Below, in pieces: positions 6,113 to 11,502 of a DNA stretch of 11,502 nt. The stretch lies in NCBI GenBank assembly GCA_021782295.1, contig JAJXVC010000034.1:1-11502 (forward strand). Direction: 5' to 3'. The notes beneath the pieces are model-generated. The model had not been told where the DNA came from, ran no database searches, and worked only from the letters and a program-made list of their open reading frames with translations. A program made the position numbers and the translations under genes. The DNA comes from a bacterium (GTDB lineage: Bacteria; Eremiobacterota; Eremiobacteria; Baltobacterales; Baltobacteraceae). Numbering within the stretch: the stretch's first letter is position 1; each line of letters begins with the position of its first letter.

Positions 6113-6349
6113 ATGATCGATAACGATTCCCTCACCGCACTCGTACGTGCGGCAATGCCCGACGCGCGCGTCGCGATTCACGACCGAACCGGCACGATGG
6201 ATCATTTCAATGTCGAAGTGACCTCGGCGGCTTTTGCGGAACTCAATCCGCTCGACCGCCATCGTTTGGTCTATCGCGCGCTCGATGCGGCGCTCAAAGA
6301 CGGGCGCATTCACGCCCTCGAAATCACCACGAAGCTTCCGGAGAACTAA
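6113..6349 (+). CDS. bolA: BolA-family protein, 78 aa
   Basis: BolA proteins partner with CGFS-type glutaredoxins, forming [2Fe-2S]-bridged or apo heterodimers used in iron-sulfur cluster trafficking and iron sensing; E. coli BolA also affects cell shape and transcription. The sequence carries the family core in order: DHFNVEVTS (residues 30-38), a short FAELNPLDRHRLVYRAL helix region (41-57) with RHR at 49-51, and GRIHALEITTKLP (64-76). His67 is the conserved C-terminal His that can ligate a cluster. The length of 78 aa is typical of the short BolA forms. Start ATG 6113 has only a weak AGAGA upstream, 8 nt after the preceding stop. The glutaredoxin start follows 2 nt after the stop, so the two are almost certainly co-translated. 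Confidence 0.93.
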   Translation: MIDNDSLTALVRAAMPDARVAIHDRTGTMDHFNVEVTSAAFAELNPLDRHRLVYRALDAALKDGRIHALEITTKLPEN

Positions 6350-6351
6350 GC

Positions 6352-6708
6352 ATGTCCGACGCACTGCAAAGCGAGATCGCCGAAGAGATCGCCGCCCACA
6401 AAATTCTCGTCTACGGAAAAGGGACGAAAGCGATGCCGCGTTGCGGCTTTACGCTTGAGACGATCGAATTCTTCAACGGCTTCGGGTACCCGTTTGAAGT
6501 GATCGACGTGCTCGAAAACATGCCCAAGCGCGAAGCGTTAGCAAAATTGACCGATTGGCCGACGTTGCCGAAGGTCTTTATCGACGGCAAGTTTTACGGC
6601 GACACCGATATCCTCGGGCCGATGGCCGAGAAGGGTGAGCTCGCGACATTGCTGGAGAATGCGTTCGGCTATCGCGCCGAAAGTAAGCCCGTCATCAATC
6701 TCCACTAA
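6352..6708 (+). CDS. grxD: Monothiol glutaredoxin, Grx4 family, with CGFT active site
   Basis: Grx4-type glutaredoxins bind a [2Fe-2S] cluster through the active-site Cys and glutathione and pass it to partners such as BolA. The protein shows the expected order: HKILVYGKGTK (residues 16-26, with the conserved Lys before GT), the active site at Cys31, WPTLPKVFIDGKFYGDTDI (69-87, with the cis-Pro of the TLP turn) and EKGELATLLENAF (93-105). The length of 118 aa is typical. Two positions stand out. The active site is CGFT rather than CGFS, and the GG(C/S)D segment of the glutathione site reads GDTD. Thr for Ser is conservative, but both changes lie at the cofactor site. A GGAG 8 nt before the ATG supports the start, and it sits inside the bolA coding end. 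Confidence 0.92.
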   Translation: MSDALQSEIAEEIAAHKILVYGKGTKAMPRCGFTLETIEFFNGFGYPFEVIDVLENMPKREALAKLTDWPTLPKVFIDGKFYGDTDILGPMAEKGELATLLENAFGYRAESKPVINLH

Positions 6709-6717
6709 CGCACGCGC

Positions 6718-7560
6718 GTGGAGTACGAAATACTCGTCGACATCGAGACGCTCCGGTCGCGTCTGCACGACCCCGCCTGGGTCGTGATCGATTGTCGCCA
6801 TTCGCTCGCAAATTTCGCCGCCGGACGTGCAGCCTACGAAGAGGCGCACGTTCCCGGCGCGGCATTTGCCGATGTCGAACGCGATCTCAGCGGCGAGAAA
6901 ACAGGGAAGAACGGGCGCCATCCGCTTCCGGAGCGCTCCGACTTCGCCGCTTTTCTCGGGCGGATCGGCGCCGACGAGCGCAGCCAGATCGTCGCGTACG
7001 ACGAGGGCGCCGGCATGTTCGCCGCGCGCTGTTGGATGCTCGTTCGCAATCTCGGGCACGCGCGGGTTGCGATCCTCGACGGCGGATTTGCAGCGTGGGA
7101 GCGCTCGGGTGCGCCGATCGACCGCGGCCCCGATCGTCGCGCGAGAATCGCGCGCCGTTTCCCCATCGGTGCGCCGCTCGATGTCGTCGTTAGCGCGAAT
7201 GAGTTACTCCGGAACGGCGCCGACGCGACGTTTCAGCCGATCGATGCGCGCGCCCCAGAGCGCTTTCGCGGCGAGATCGAGCCGATCGATCCGGTCGCCG
7301 GGCATATTCCCGGCGCGAAAAATCGCCCGTACGGTTCGAACTATCGCAGCGATGGGCACCTTCGTTCGCCCCGCGAACTGCGGGAAGAGTTCGAAGCGCT
7401 CGGCAAGGCCGATCGCCTGGTGCACTACTGCGGATCCGGCATCTCGGCGGCGGCGAATCTCTTTGCCGCGACCGCAGCGGGGCTGCGCGGCGGCCGCATC
7501 TACGCCGGCTCGTGGAGCGAATGGTGCGCCGACCCGGCGCGCCCGGTCGAGCGAGGCTAA
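6718..7560 (+). CDS. sseA: Two-domain sulfurtransferase (rhodanese / 3-mercaptopyruvate type), 280 aa
   Basis: These enzymes move a sulfane sulfur from thiosulfate or 3-mercaptopyruvate to cyanide or a thiol acceptor through a Cys persulfide. There are two rhodanese domains. The N-terminal one has WVVIDCRH (21-28), HVPGAAF (44-50), GRHPLP (66-71) and an inactive loop DEGAGMFAAR (95-104) with no Cys. The C-terminal one has GHIPGA (195-200) and the active loop HYCGSGIS (236-243) with catalytic Cys238. The CGSG loop is the form usual in mercaptopyruvate sulfurtransferases such as E. coli SseA, whereas CRKG is usual in thiosulfate enzymes. The likely start is GTG 6718, 9 nt after the glutaredoxin stop, with no strong ribosome site, so translation may be coupled. 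Placement after bolA-grx suggests a role in sulfur or persulfide supply. The 3' end overlaps the convergent cupin gene by 4 bp. Confidence 0.88.
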   Translation: MEYEILVDIETLRSRLHDPAWVVIDCRHSLANFAAGRAAYEEAHVPGAAFADVERDLSGEKTGKNGRHPLPERSDFAAFLGRIGADERSQIVAYDEGAGMFAARCWMLVRNLGHARVAILDGGFAAWERSGAPIDRGPDRRARIARRFPIGAPLDVVVSANELLRNGADATFQPIDARAPERFRGEIEPIDPVAGHIPGAKNRPYGSNYRSDGHLRSPRELREEFEALGKADRLVHYCGSGISAAANLFAATAAGLRGGRIYAGSWSEWCADPARPVERG

Positions 7561-8042
7561 ACGCCGCGCCGTAGCGGCGGCGGCACTGCGTCGGGGCGAA
7601 TGAATTTGCCGACCGGCGAGGCGAGCAGCCGTTCGATTTCCTCACGCTCGGGAATCTGCGCTCCATCGCGAGCCGCGGTGACGATGCAGTAGAAGCCGAA
7701 GCGCTCCGCTCCGCGATTGATGAATTGGTGGAGTTCGAGCGGAGCGACATAGATGACGTCTCCCGCGGCGACCTCCTCGACGCGATCGCCGACCACCGCA
7801 TGCCCGAGCCCCTGCCCGACGATCACGTAGTGCTCGTGCTCGTGGCGTTCGAGTCGCGATGCCGCCCCCGGGTCGAGTTCAAAAAAGCGCACTTCGAGGT
7901 GCGGCCCAGGTGCTCCAGGCTCGGCTTTCCAGCCGCCGACGATGGTATGACGCGCGATGCCGACGGCGGCACCGGGGCGATAGCCCTCAGCCTCGACCCC
8001 TTCCCAGCCCGCTTCGTTCTTGTGAATGACCCGACGTTGCAT
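7557..8042 (-). CDS. Cupin-domain protein, 161 aa
   Basis: A single cupin barrel is visible. Motif 1 is RHEHEHYVIVGQGLGHAVVG (residues 66-85), with His67, His69 and His71 available for metal binding. Motif 2 is GDVIYVAPLELHQFIN (94-109), with His105. Flanking strands are EVRFFELDPGA before and GFYCIVT after. Small cupins may be metal-dependent dioxygenases, isomerases or sugar/effector-binding proteins, and nothing here tells which. The N-terminal 45 residues and a C-terminal tail (ERLLASPVGKFIRPDAVPPP) lie outside the barrel. The ATG at 8040-8042 has TAGGATAG about 6-9 nt upstream, which supports the start. The gene converges on the sulfurtransferase with a 4-bp overlap and is divergent, with a 69-bp gap, from the secreted-protein gene at 8112. 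Confidence 0.88.
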   Translation of the reverse strand: MQRRVIHKNEAGWEGVEAEGYRPGAAVGIARHTIVGGWKAEPGAPGPHLEVRFFELDPGAASRLERHEHEHYVIVGQGLGHAVVGDRVEEVAAGDVIYVAPLELHQFINRGAERFGFYCIVTAARDGAQIPEREEIERLLASPVGKFIRPDAVPPPLRRGV

Positions 8043-8111
8043 GGGCGCTATCCTATCACGTCGCCGGGCCCCGCCCTAGAACATCGGGTGCCCCCTGCCG
8101 ATAACGGGGAC

Positions 8112-8615
8112 ATGCGTCCGACTGCTTCCTTTGCCTTATTAGCGAGCATCACCGTGCTTTGCCTCACGCTCTCACCGCTTTCCAGCCTCGCTCGAAGTTC
8201 GAAGAGCTCCGCCGCGCCTGCTTCCGCGCCGATCGATGAGTATTTCGGGCGGATGAAACTCAGCCCCATCGGCATCGGCAACGAGTTACGCCGCATTGCG
8301 ACGCGCTCGGAGAACGAAAGCAATGCGAAAAACTCGCTCCCGCTGCTCTCGCTCGTCGAAGATTCCATGCACGATTGGGAGCACAAATATCCCCACGACG
8401 ACTGGATTCCGAAAAATCTCGCGCGACTCGAGCATGACTATCTCCTCGTTCCAACGTTGGGTGGACGCATACACGCAATGCAGATCATCGAGTGGCTCCG
8501 TTCGGACTTTCCGGGGAGCCGAGCACTCGACCGCGCGCAGCGCGAAGCAGAGCAAGCAATGGAGCTGCCGACGCCTTCTCCGACTCCGGAGGCCGCACCA
8601 ACGCCGACGCCGTAG
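8112..8615 (+). CDS. Secreted protein of unknown function with Pro/Thr tail, 167 aa
   Basis: I do not recognise the family. Residues 1-27 form a Sec signal peptide (MRPTASFALLASITVLCLTL, then SPLSSLA), possibly cut after SLA. The mature protein has a helical region (about 40-150) with the conserved-looking segment DWEHKYPHDDWIPKNLARL (88-106), LGGRIHAMQIIEWLR (116-130) and a last helix RALDRAQREAEQA (137-149), then a low-complexity tail of Pro-Thr-Pro repeats (153-167). It is probably periplasmic or surface-exposed, and the tail could be a flexible spacer. GGGGA lies only about two bases before the ATG, so the ribosome site is poorly spaced, but the signal peptide supports the start. The EVE-domain gene follows after 8 nt. 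Confidence 0.8.
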   Translation: MRPTASFALLASITVLCLTLSPLSSLARSSKSSAAPASAPIDEYFGRMKLSPIGIGNELRRIATRSENESNAKNSLPLLSLVEDSMHDWEHKYPHDDWIPKNLARLEHDYLLVPTLGGRIHAMQIIEWLRSDFPGSRALDRAQREAEQAMELPTPSPTPEAAPTPTP

Positions 8616-8623
8616 TCGGCGGC

Positions 8624-9076
8624 ATGCCGAAGTACTGGCTTTTCAAAAGCGAGCCGCAAAGTTATTCCATCGACGATCTGCGTCGTGAACGTTCGACGCC
8701 GTGGAGCGGCGTTCGCAACTATCAAGCGCGAAACTTCATGCAGATGATGTCGGTGGGTGACGAAGGCTTTTTCTATCACTCATCGTGCGCCGAACCGGGA
8801 ATCGTCGGCATCTGCCGCGTCGCACTTGCCGCCTACCCCGATGCAACCGCATTCGATCCCCACAGCGAGTATTACGACCCCAAAAGCTCACCCGATCATC
8901 CCCGCTGGATGAATGTCGACGTCGCATTCGTACGCGCATTCTCCGAGGTCGTCACGTTATCGAGCCTGCGAGATATCGCCGCGCTCGAAGCGATGCCGCT
9001 GCTGCAGCGCGGCCAACGCCTCTCGGTACAGCCGGTGCGCAGCGCGGAATGGCGCGCAATTCTCAAACTCGTGTGA
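8624..9076 (+). CDS. EVE-domain protein (PUA-like, YTH-related), 150 aa
   Basis: EVE domains are PUA-like folds related to eukaryotic YTH domains and are thought to bind modified nucleotides in RNA or DNA. Almost the whole protein is one EVE domain: KYWLFKSEPQSYSIDDL (residues 3-19), WSGVRNYQARNFM (27-39), GDEGFFYHSS (45-54), PGIVGICRV (58-66), YYDPKSSPDHPRW (83-95), VDVAFVRAF (98-106) and LSVQPVRSAEW (133-143). The Trp, Asn and aromatic positions that build the ligand cage appear intact. The length matches stand-alone bacterial members. The ATG at 8624 begins the homology exactly; the ribosome site is weak (GGCGG). The gene follows a secreted-protein gene by 8 nt and ends at a convergent terminator. 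No restriction or methylation genes are in view, so a defence role cannot be argued from context. Confidence 0.92.
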   Translation: MPKYWLFKSEPQSYSIDDLRRERSTPWSGVRNYQARNFMQMMSVGDEGFFYHSSCAEPGIVGICRVALAAYPDATAFDPHSEYYDPKSSPDHPRWMNVDVAFVRAFSEVVTLSSLRDIAALEAMPLLQRGQRLSVQPVRSAEWRAILKLV

Positions 9077-9084
9077 TGCAATCC

Positions 9085-9148
9085 TGTCATCCCGAGTAGC
9101 CGCCCCTTCGATTCGCTCCGCTCGCTTCGCGATCTACTCGGCGTGACA
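9085..9148. repeat. Short REP-like palindromic element
   Basis: The ends TGTCATCCCGAGTAG (9085-9099) and CTACTCGGCGTGACA (9134-9148) are inverted repeats that match at 13 of 15 positions. The middle holds CCCCTTCGATTCGCT, CCGCTCGCTTCGC and a short variable link. The ends are the same as those of the 248-373 element, and the middle resembles the reverse complement of its right half. This copy is only 64 bp and lies in the gap between the 3' ends of the EVE gene and the TonB-dependent receptor gene. Confidence 0.88.
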
Positions 9149-9151
9149 ACC

Positions 9152-9188
9152 AAAAAAACTGGACTCACAGATGCGAGTCCAGCTTTTT
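9152..9188. terminator. Bidirectional intrinsic terminator between convergent genes
   Basis: CTGGACTC (9159-9166) and GAGTCCAG (9175-9182) form a perfect 8-bp stem with an 8-nt loop. Reading rightwards the stem is followed by CTTTTT. Reading leftwards it is followed by seven T, because seven A lie at 9152-9158. It therefore suits both the plus-strand EVE transcript and the minus-strand receptor transcript, which end on either side of it. Confidence 0.9.
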
Positions 9189-9216
9189 CGTTGCCTAGCG
9201 CCGACGGCGCTTCGCG

Positions 9217-11502
9217 TTAGAACCTCGTCGAGAGGATGAAGCGATAGGTTGCCGGCCCGAGCACGTTGCCGACGGTTGCTGCTTGCGAACCGTTGACGAG
9301 CGGCACGGGAACTCCACCGCCGTAGACCGGGAAGAGACCGGTGTAGGCGTTGAAAATGTTATCCCCGGAGACTTGGACGGCGAAGCGTTTGTTCAACGGT
9401 ACGCGCAGGGTAACGTAACCGATTCCGAACGGCGCTCGATTGAACGAGTTGTTATTCCCCTCGAGCGAATCGCCGAGGGCGGCGTAGATTCCGCCTTTGG
9501 AGCGGTAGTTCACTTCGAGATTTGCCTGCGCGTAGGGCAACCGTGTGTTCATCGAAGTGATCGTACTCGTATAGTCAATGCCGCCGCCGTTGAAGTTCTG
9601 GTTGGCGATGACATTGAGGTTCTGGTTCTGCACGCAGTTCGGTCCGGGCGTGGAGCAGTAGAAGTACGGCGGCAGATTATACACATAGCCGCGCGAGAGA
9701 TCGCCTTCGACAACGTAGCCGAGCCCGACATGCCGAAGGCTACGGATACCGACTTCGATGCCCGCGAATCGCGCGTTGCTGAGGTTCACGTACGATTGAT
9801 AGTAGACGGGCGTGTTCGGCGGAACCGCTGCGCCGCTGTTGGTGCACTGTATGTTCGGGCTCGAACAGGTGTACTGGCTCGGGTACGTCTGACCGAAAAA
9901 CTTGTTGAACAAGTTGGTCTGGTAGAGGTCGACGGTCGCCACCGCATTTGCCTTCGGCATGCGGAAGCTCGCGCCGAGATCGAAACCATAGGCCGTCTCG
10001 GGCTTGATGCCGCCGTTATTGGTTCTCAAGGTCGCGATACCGGTCGACGAGTTGTAGGTCGCCGCCGGGCTTGCGATCTGGCTCAGCAACAAGAGATAGG
10101 GAGGCGCGATCGCCGAACCGATCGAGAGACGAAGCGAGGTGTTCGTGTCCGGTCGATACGTCAACGCAAATCGGTCGTCGAAGTGCGTATTGGTCGTCGA
10201 ACCGAAAGTAACGTTCGATCCGTCGATCGCGCAGTTCGAATATCCGTATGCAAACGGGCACGAGACGGGATAGGTGCTGTTATAGATATTTTCGTAGAGG
10301 GTTGCATATCCGCTCAATTTCGGATTGATGCGGAAGTGACCGCGCAGCGTGAACGTCGTGAATTTCTGCGCCGATCCGGTCGGGAGGTTGACGTTGGTAT
10401 AGGTGGACTGCGAAAACGAAGTGGTGGTTGAGATCGTCTGATCGATCCCGAGGCTGAGGGTATTGCTACCGATCGGGTGCAGATACAAGAACGAGATACC
10501 CGAGAGAGCGTCTTGTTCGGTCTGCAAGTATTTGTTGTGGAAGGCAAGCGTTACGGGCGTCCCGTTGTACATGATCGGTGCGGTAGAACACACATTTGCG
10601 ACGATCTTGCCCGGACAAGAAGAACCGTAGAGCGTCTGCGTCACCAGGCTGGGCGTACCGTTGGGATTGCCTTCGGTGATTTGGCGCAGAATCGACGCGT
10701 GATAGTAGCGCGCGAGTACGGTGTCGCGCCCTAATGTCGAGCGCACCTCTCCCTGGAAAATCGGCTCGTTATTGACCTCTTGCTCGGTACCGCCGGGATA
10801 AAGAAAATTCACGCCCAGCCCACCCGTCGCGAGGCTTCCCGTATATCCGGCAAGCGGCGAGAAGGTGCCGAGCGTGAGGTTTCCGGTGTTGCCGTTCTGG
10901 TCGGAGAAGGTCTGCGAACCGAGGTAGCTCACCATTGCCGTTGTCGCCTCGGAGAGCTTATAGCGGAATTTTACCAACTCGGCGGTCTGCGAGTACTGCC
11001 CTTGAACGTTATAACAGCACGCAACGAGCGGATAGATCGTCTGAATGCTCGATGACGTTCCCGGAAGCGTCGTAGTGGTGTTCGCTCCATTGAAGGGAGT
11101 GAGCGTTTTCCCGGTCACGGTGTCAAGGGCGCCGTTGGGATTGTAATAGACTTGCTGGTTGTCGAGCGGCGATGGGTCGTCGACCGTTGCAATGTCCATG
11201 ACGAGCCCAAGCCGACCGACGGTATCGGAGAATCCGAAATTCGAGAACGTCCCGCCATGGTTGGTAACGCCGATTGCGATGTCGGGGGTTGGCTTGAACG
11301 TCGGATCCTTCGTGCGGAAGTTCAGCGTACCGCCGATTGCATCGTTCACCGGAACGGTCGCGCCGGGTCCCTTCACCACTTCGGTGTTCGAGAACATATA
11401 TGAATTGAGAAACGTCGTGACGTAATCGCCGTACGTCCCCACCGAAAGCGGATGCCCGTCGATGAGCGTTGCGGTCTCAAACGAACCTGCTCCGCGAATA
11501 TT
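9217..11502 (-). CDS. TonB-dependent outer-membrane receptor (5' end outside window)
   Basis: The frame runs 761 codons plus stop and is still open at the right edge, so the true start, signal peptide and any TonB box lie outside; the GTG at 11440-11442 is internal. The first visible part is the plug domain: NIRGAGSFETATLIDGHPLS, then TEVVKGPGATVPVNDAIGGTLN and FRTK. About 700 residues of alternating beta-strand and long Asn/Thr/Gly-rich loops follow, as in a 22-strand barrel. The last strand is ATYRFILSTRF, and a terminal Phe is the usual BAM-recognition signal. Such receptors import siderophores, cobalamin, sugars or other scarce ligands with energy from TonB-ExbB-ExbD; the ligand here is unknown. 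All ten visible cysteines occur in close pairs. The gene ends at the shared terminator at 9152-9188. Confidence 0.93.
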   Translation of the reverse strand, partial: NIRGAGSFETATLIDGHPLSVGTYGDYVTTFLNSYMFSNTEVVKGPGATVPVNDAIGGTLNFRTKDPTFKPTPDIAIGVTNHGGTFSNFGFSDTVGRLGLVMDIATVDDPSPLDNQQVYYNPNGALDTVTGKTLTPFNGANTTTTLPGTSSSIQTIYPLVACCYNVQGQYSQTAELVKFRYKLSEATTAMVSYLGSQTFSDQNGNTGNLTLGTFSPLAGYTGSLATGGLGVNFLYPGGTEQEVNNEPIFQGEVRSTLGRDTVLARYYHASILRQITEGNPNGTPSLVTQTLYGSSCPGKIVANVCSTAPIMYNGTPVTLAFHNKYLQTEQDALSGISFLYLHPIGSNTLSLGIDQTISTTTSFSQSTYTNVNLPTGSAQKFTTFTLRGHFRINPKLSGYATLYENIYNSTYPVSCPFAYGYSNCAIDGSNVTFGSTTNTHFDDRFALTYRPDTNTSLRLSIGSAIAPPYLLLLSQIASPAATYNSSTGIATLRTNNGGIKPETAYGFDLGASFRMPKANAVATVDLYQTNLFNKFFGQTYPSQYTCSSPNIQCTNSGAAVPPNTPVYYQSYVNLSNARFAGIEVGIRSLRHVGLGYVVEGDLSRGYVYNLPPYFYCSTPGPNCVQNQNLNVIANQNFNGGGIDYTSTITSMNTRLPYAQANLEVNYRSKGGIYAALGDSLEGNNNSFNRAPFGIGYVTLRVPLNKRFAVQVSGDNIFNAYTGLFPVYGGGVPVPLVNGSQAATVGNVLGPATYRFILSTRF

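Noticed and set aside
8624..9076. EVE-domain gene as part of a defence island
   Set aside because: No restriction, methylase, nuclease or other defence-type genes are nearby, and the neighbours are secreted, receptor and metabolic genes.
9283..10431. 382-codon plus-strand frame antisense to the receptor
   Set aside because: It is rich in Arg, Val and Glu as expected of a GC-rich shadow frame, with no recognisable domain, and it lies wholly within a clear TonB-dependent receptor.
11440..11442. GTG as the start codon of the TonB receptor
   Set aside because: Plug-domain sequence (including LIDGHPLS) continues in frame to the window edge, so the GTG is an internal Val.

Overview
The window is a GC-rich stretch of a bacterial chromosome. 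The organism has an outer membrane, because it encodes a large TonB-dependent receptor whose last strand ends in Phe, and also secreted proteins and a lipoprotein. The mix of BolA/Grx4, an EVE-domain protein, a NUDT19-like Nudix enzyme and unrecognised secreted proteins would fit a poorly cultured lineage such as Candidatus Eremiobacterota (WPS-2). That placement is inferred from general gene style only and has not been tested.

Layout. Positions 1-119 hold the 3' end of an ABC-type ATPase gene. Positions 120-518 carry no gene and are built almost entirely of related repeats: a 29-bp tandem array, a 126-bp nested palindrome, a 76-bp direct duplication and a further left-end fragment. Three minus-strand genes follow: an RpiB/LacA/LacB-family isomerase (2566-3012), a secreted protein of unknown function (1837-2493) and an unrecognised lipoprotein (519-1685). 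A long hairpin lies between the last two. Divergent from the isomerase, on the plus strand, is a tightly coupled pair: a NUDT19-like Nudix hydrolase and a LACTB2-like metallo-beta-lactamase-fold hydrolase. This pair runs tail to tail into a minus-strand MDR oxidoreductase.

The centre (5862-7560) is a compact plus-strand cluster: a small membrane protein, BolA, a monothiol glutaredoxin and a two-domain sulfurtransferase, separated by 8, 2 and 9 nt. BolA and Grx4-type proteins are known to form [2Fe-2S]-bridged complexes, so this looks like an iron-sulfur or sulfur-handling operon. The glutaredoxin has CGFT in place of the usual CGFS. A convergent cupin gene follows. Then come a secreted protein of unknown function and an EVE-domain protein, both on the plus strand. 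A REP-like element and a bidirectional terminator separate these from the TonB-dependent receptor, whose 5' end lies outside the window.

No mobile-element gene, CRISPR array, tRNA or rRNA was seen. Most of the window looks like ordinary chromosomal housekeeping. The most distinctive items are the REP-like family and its placement at convergent gene ends, the sulfur/Fe-S cluster with its variant glutaredoxin, and the strictly paired cysteines in the receptor.
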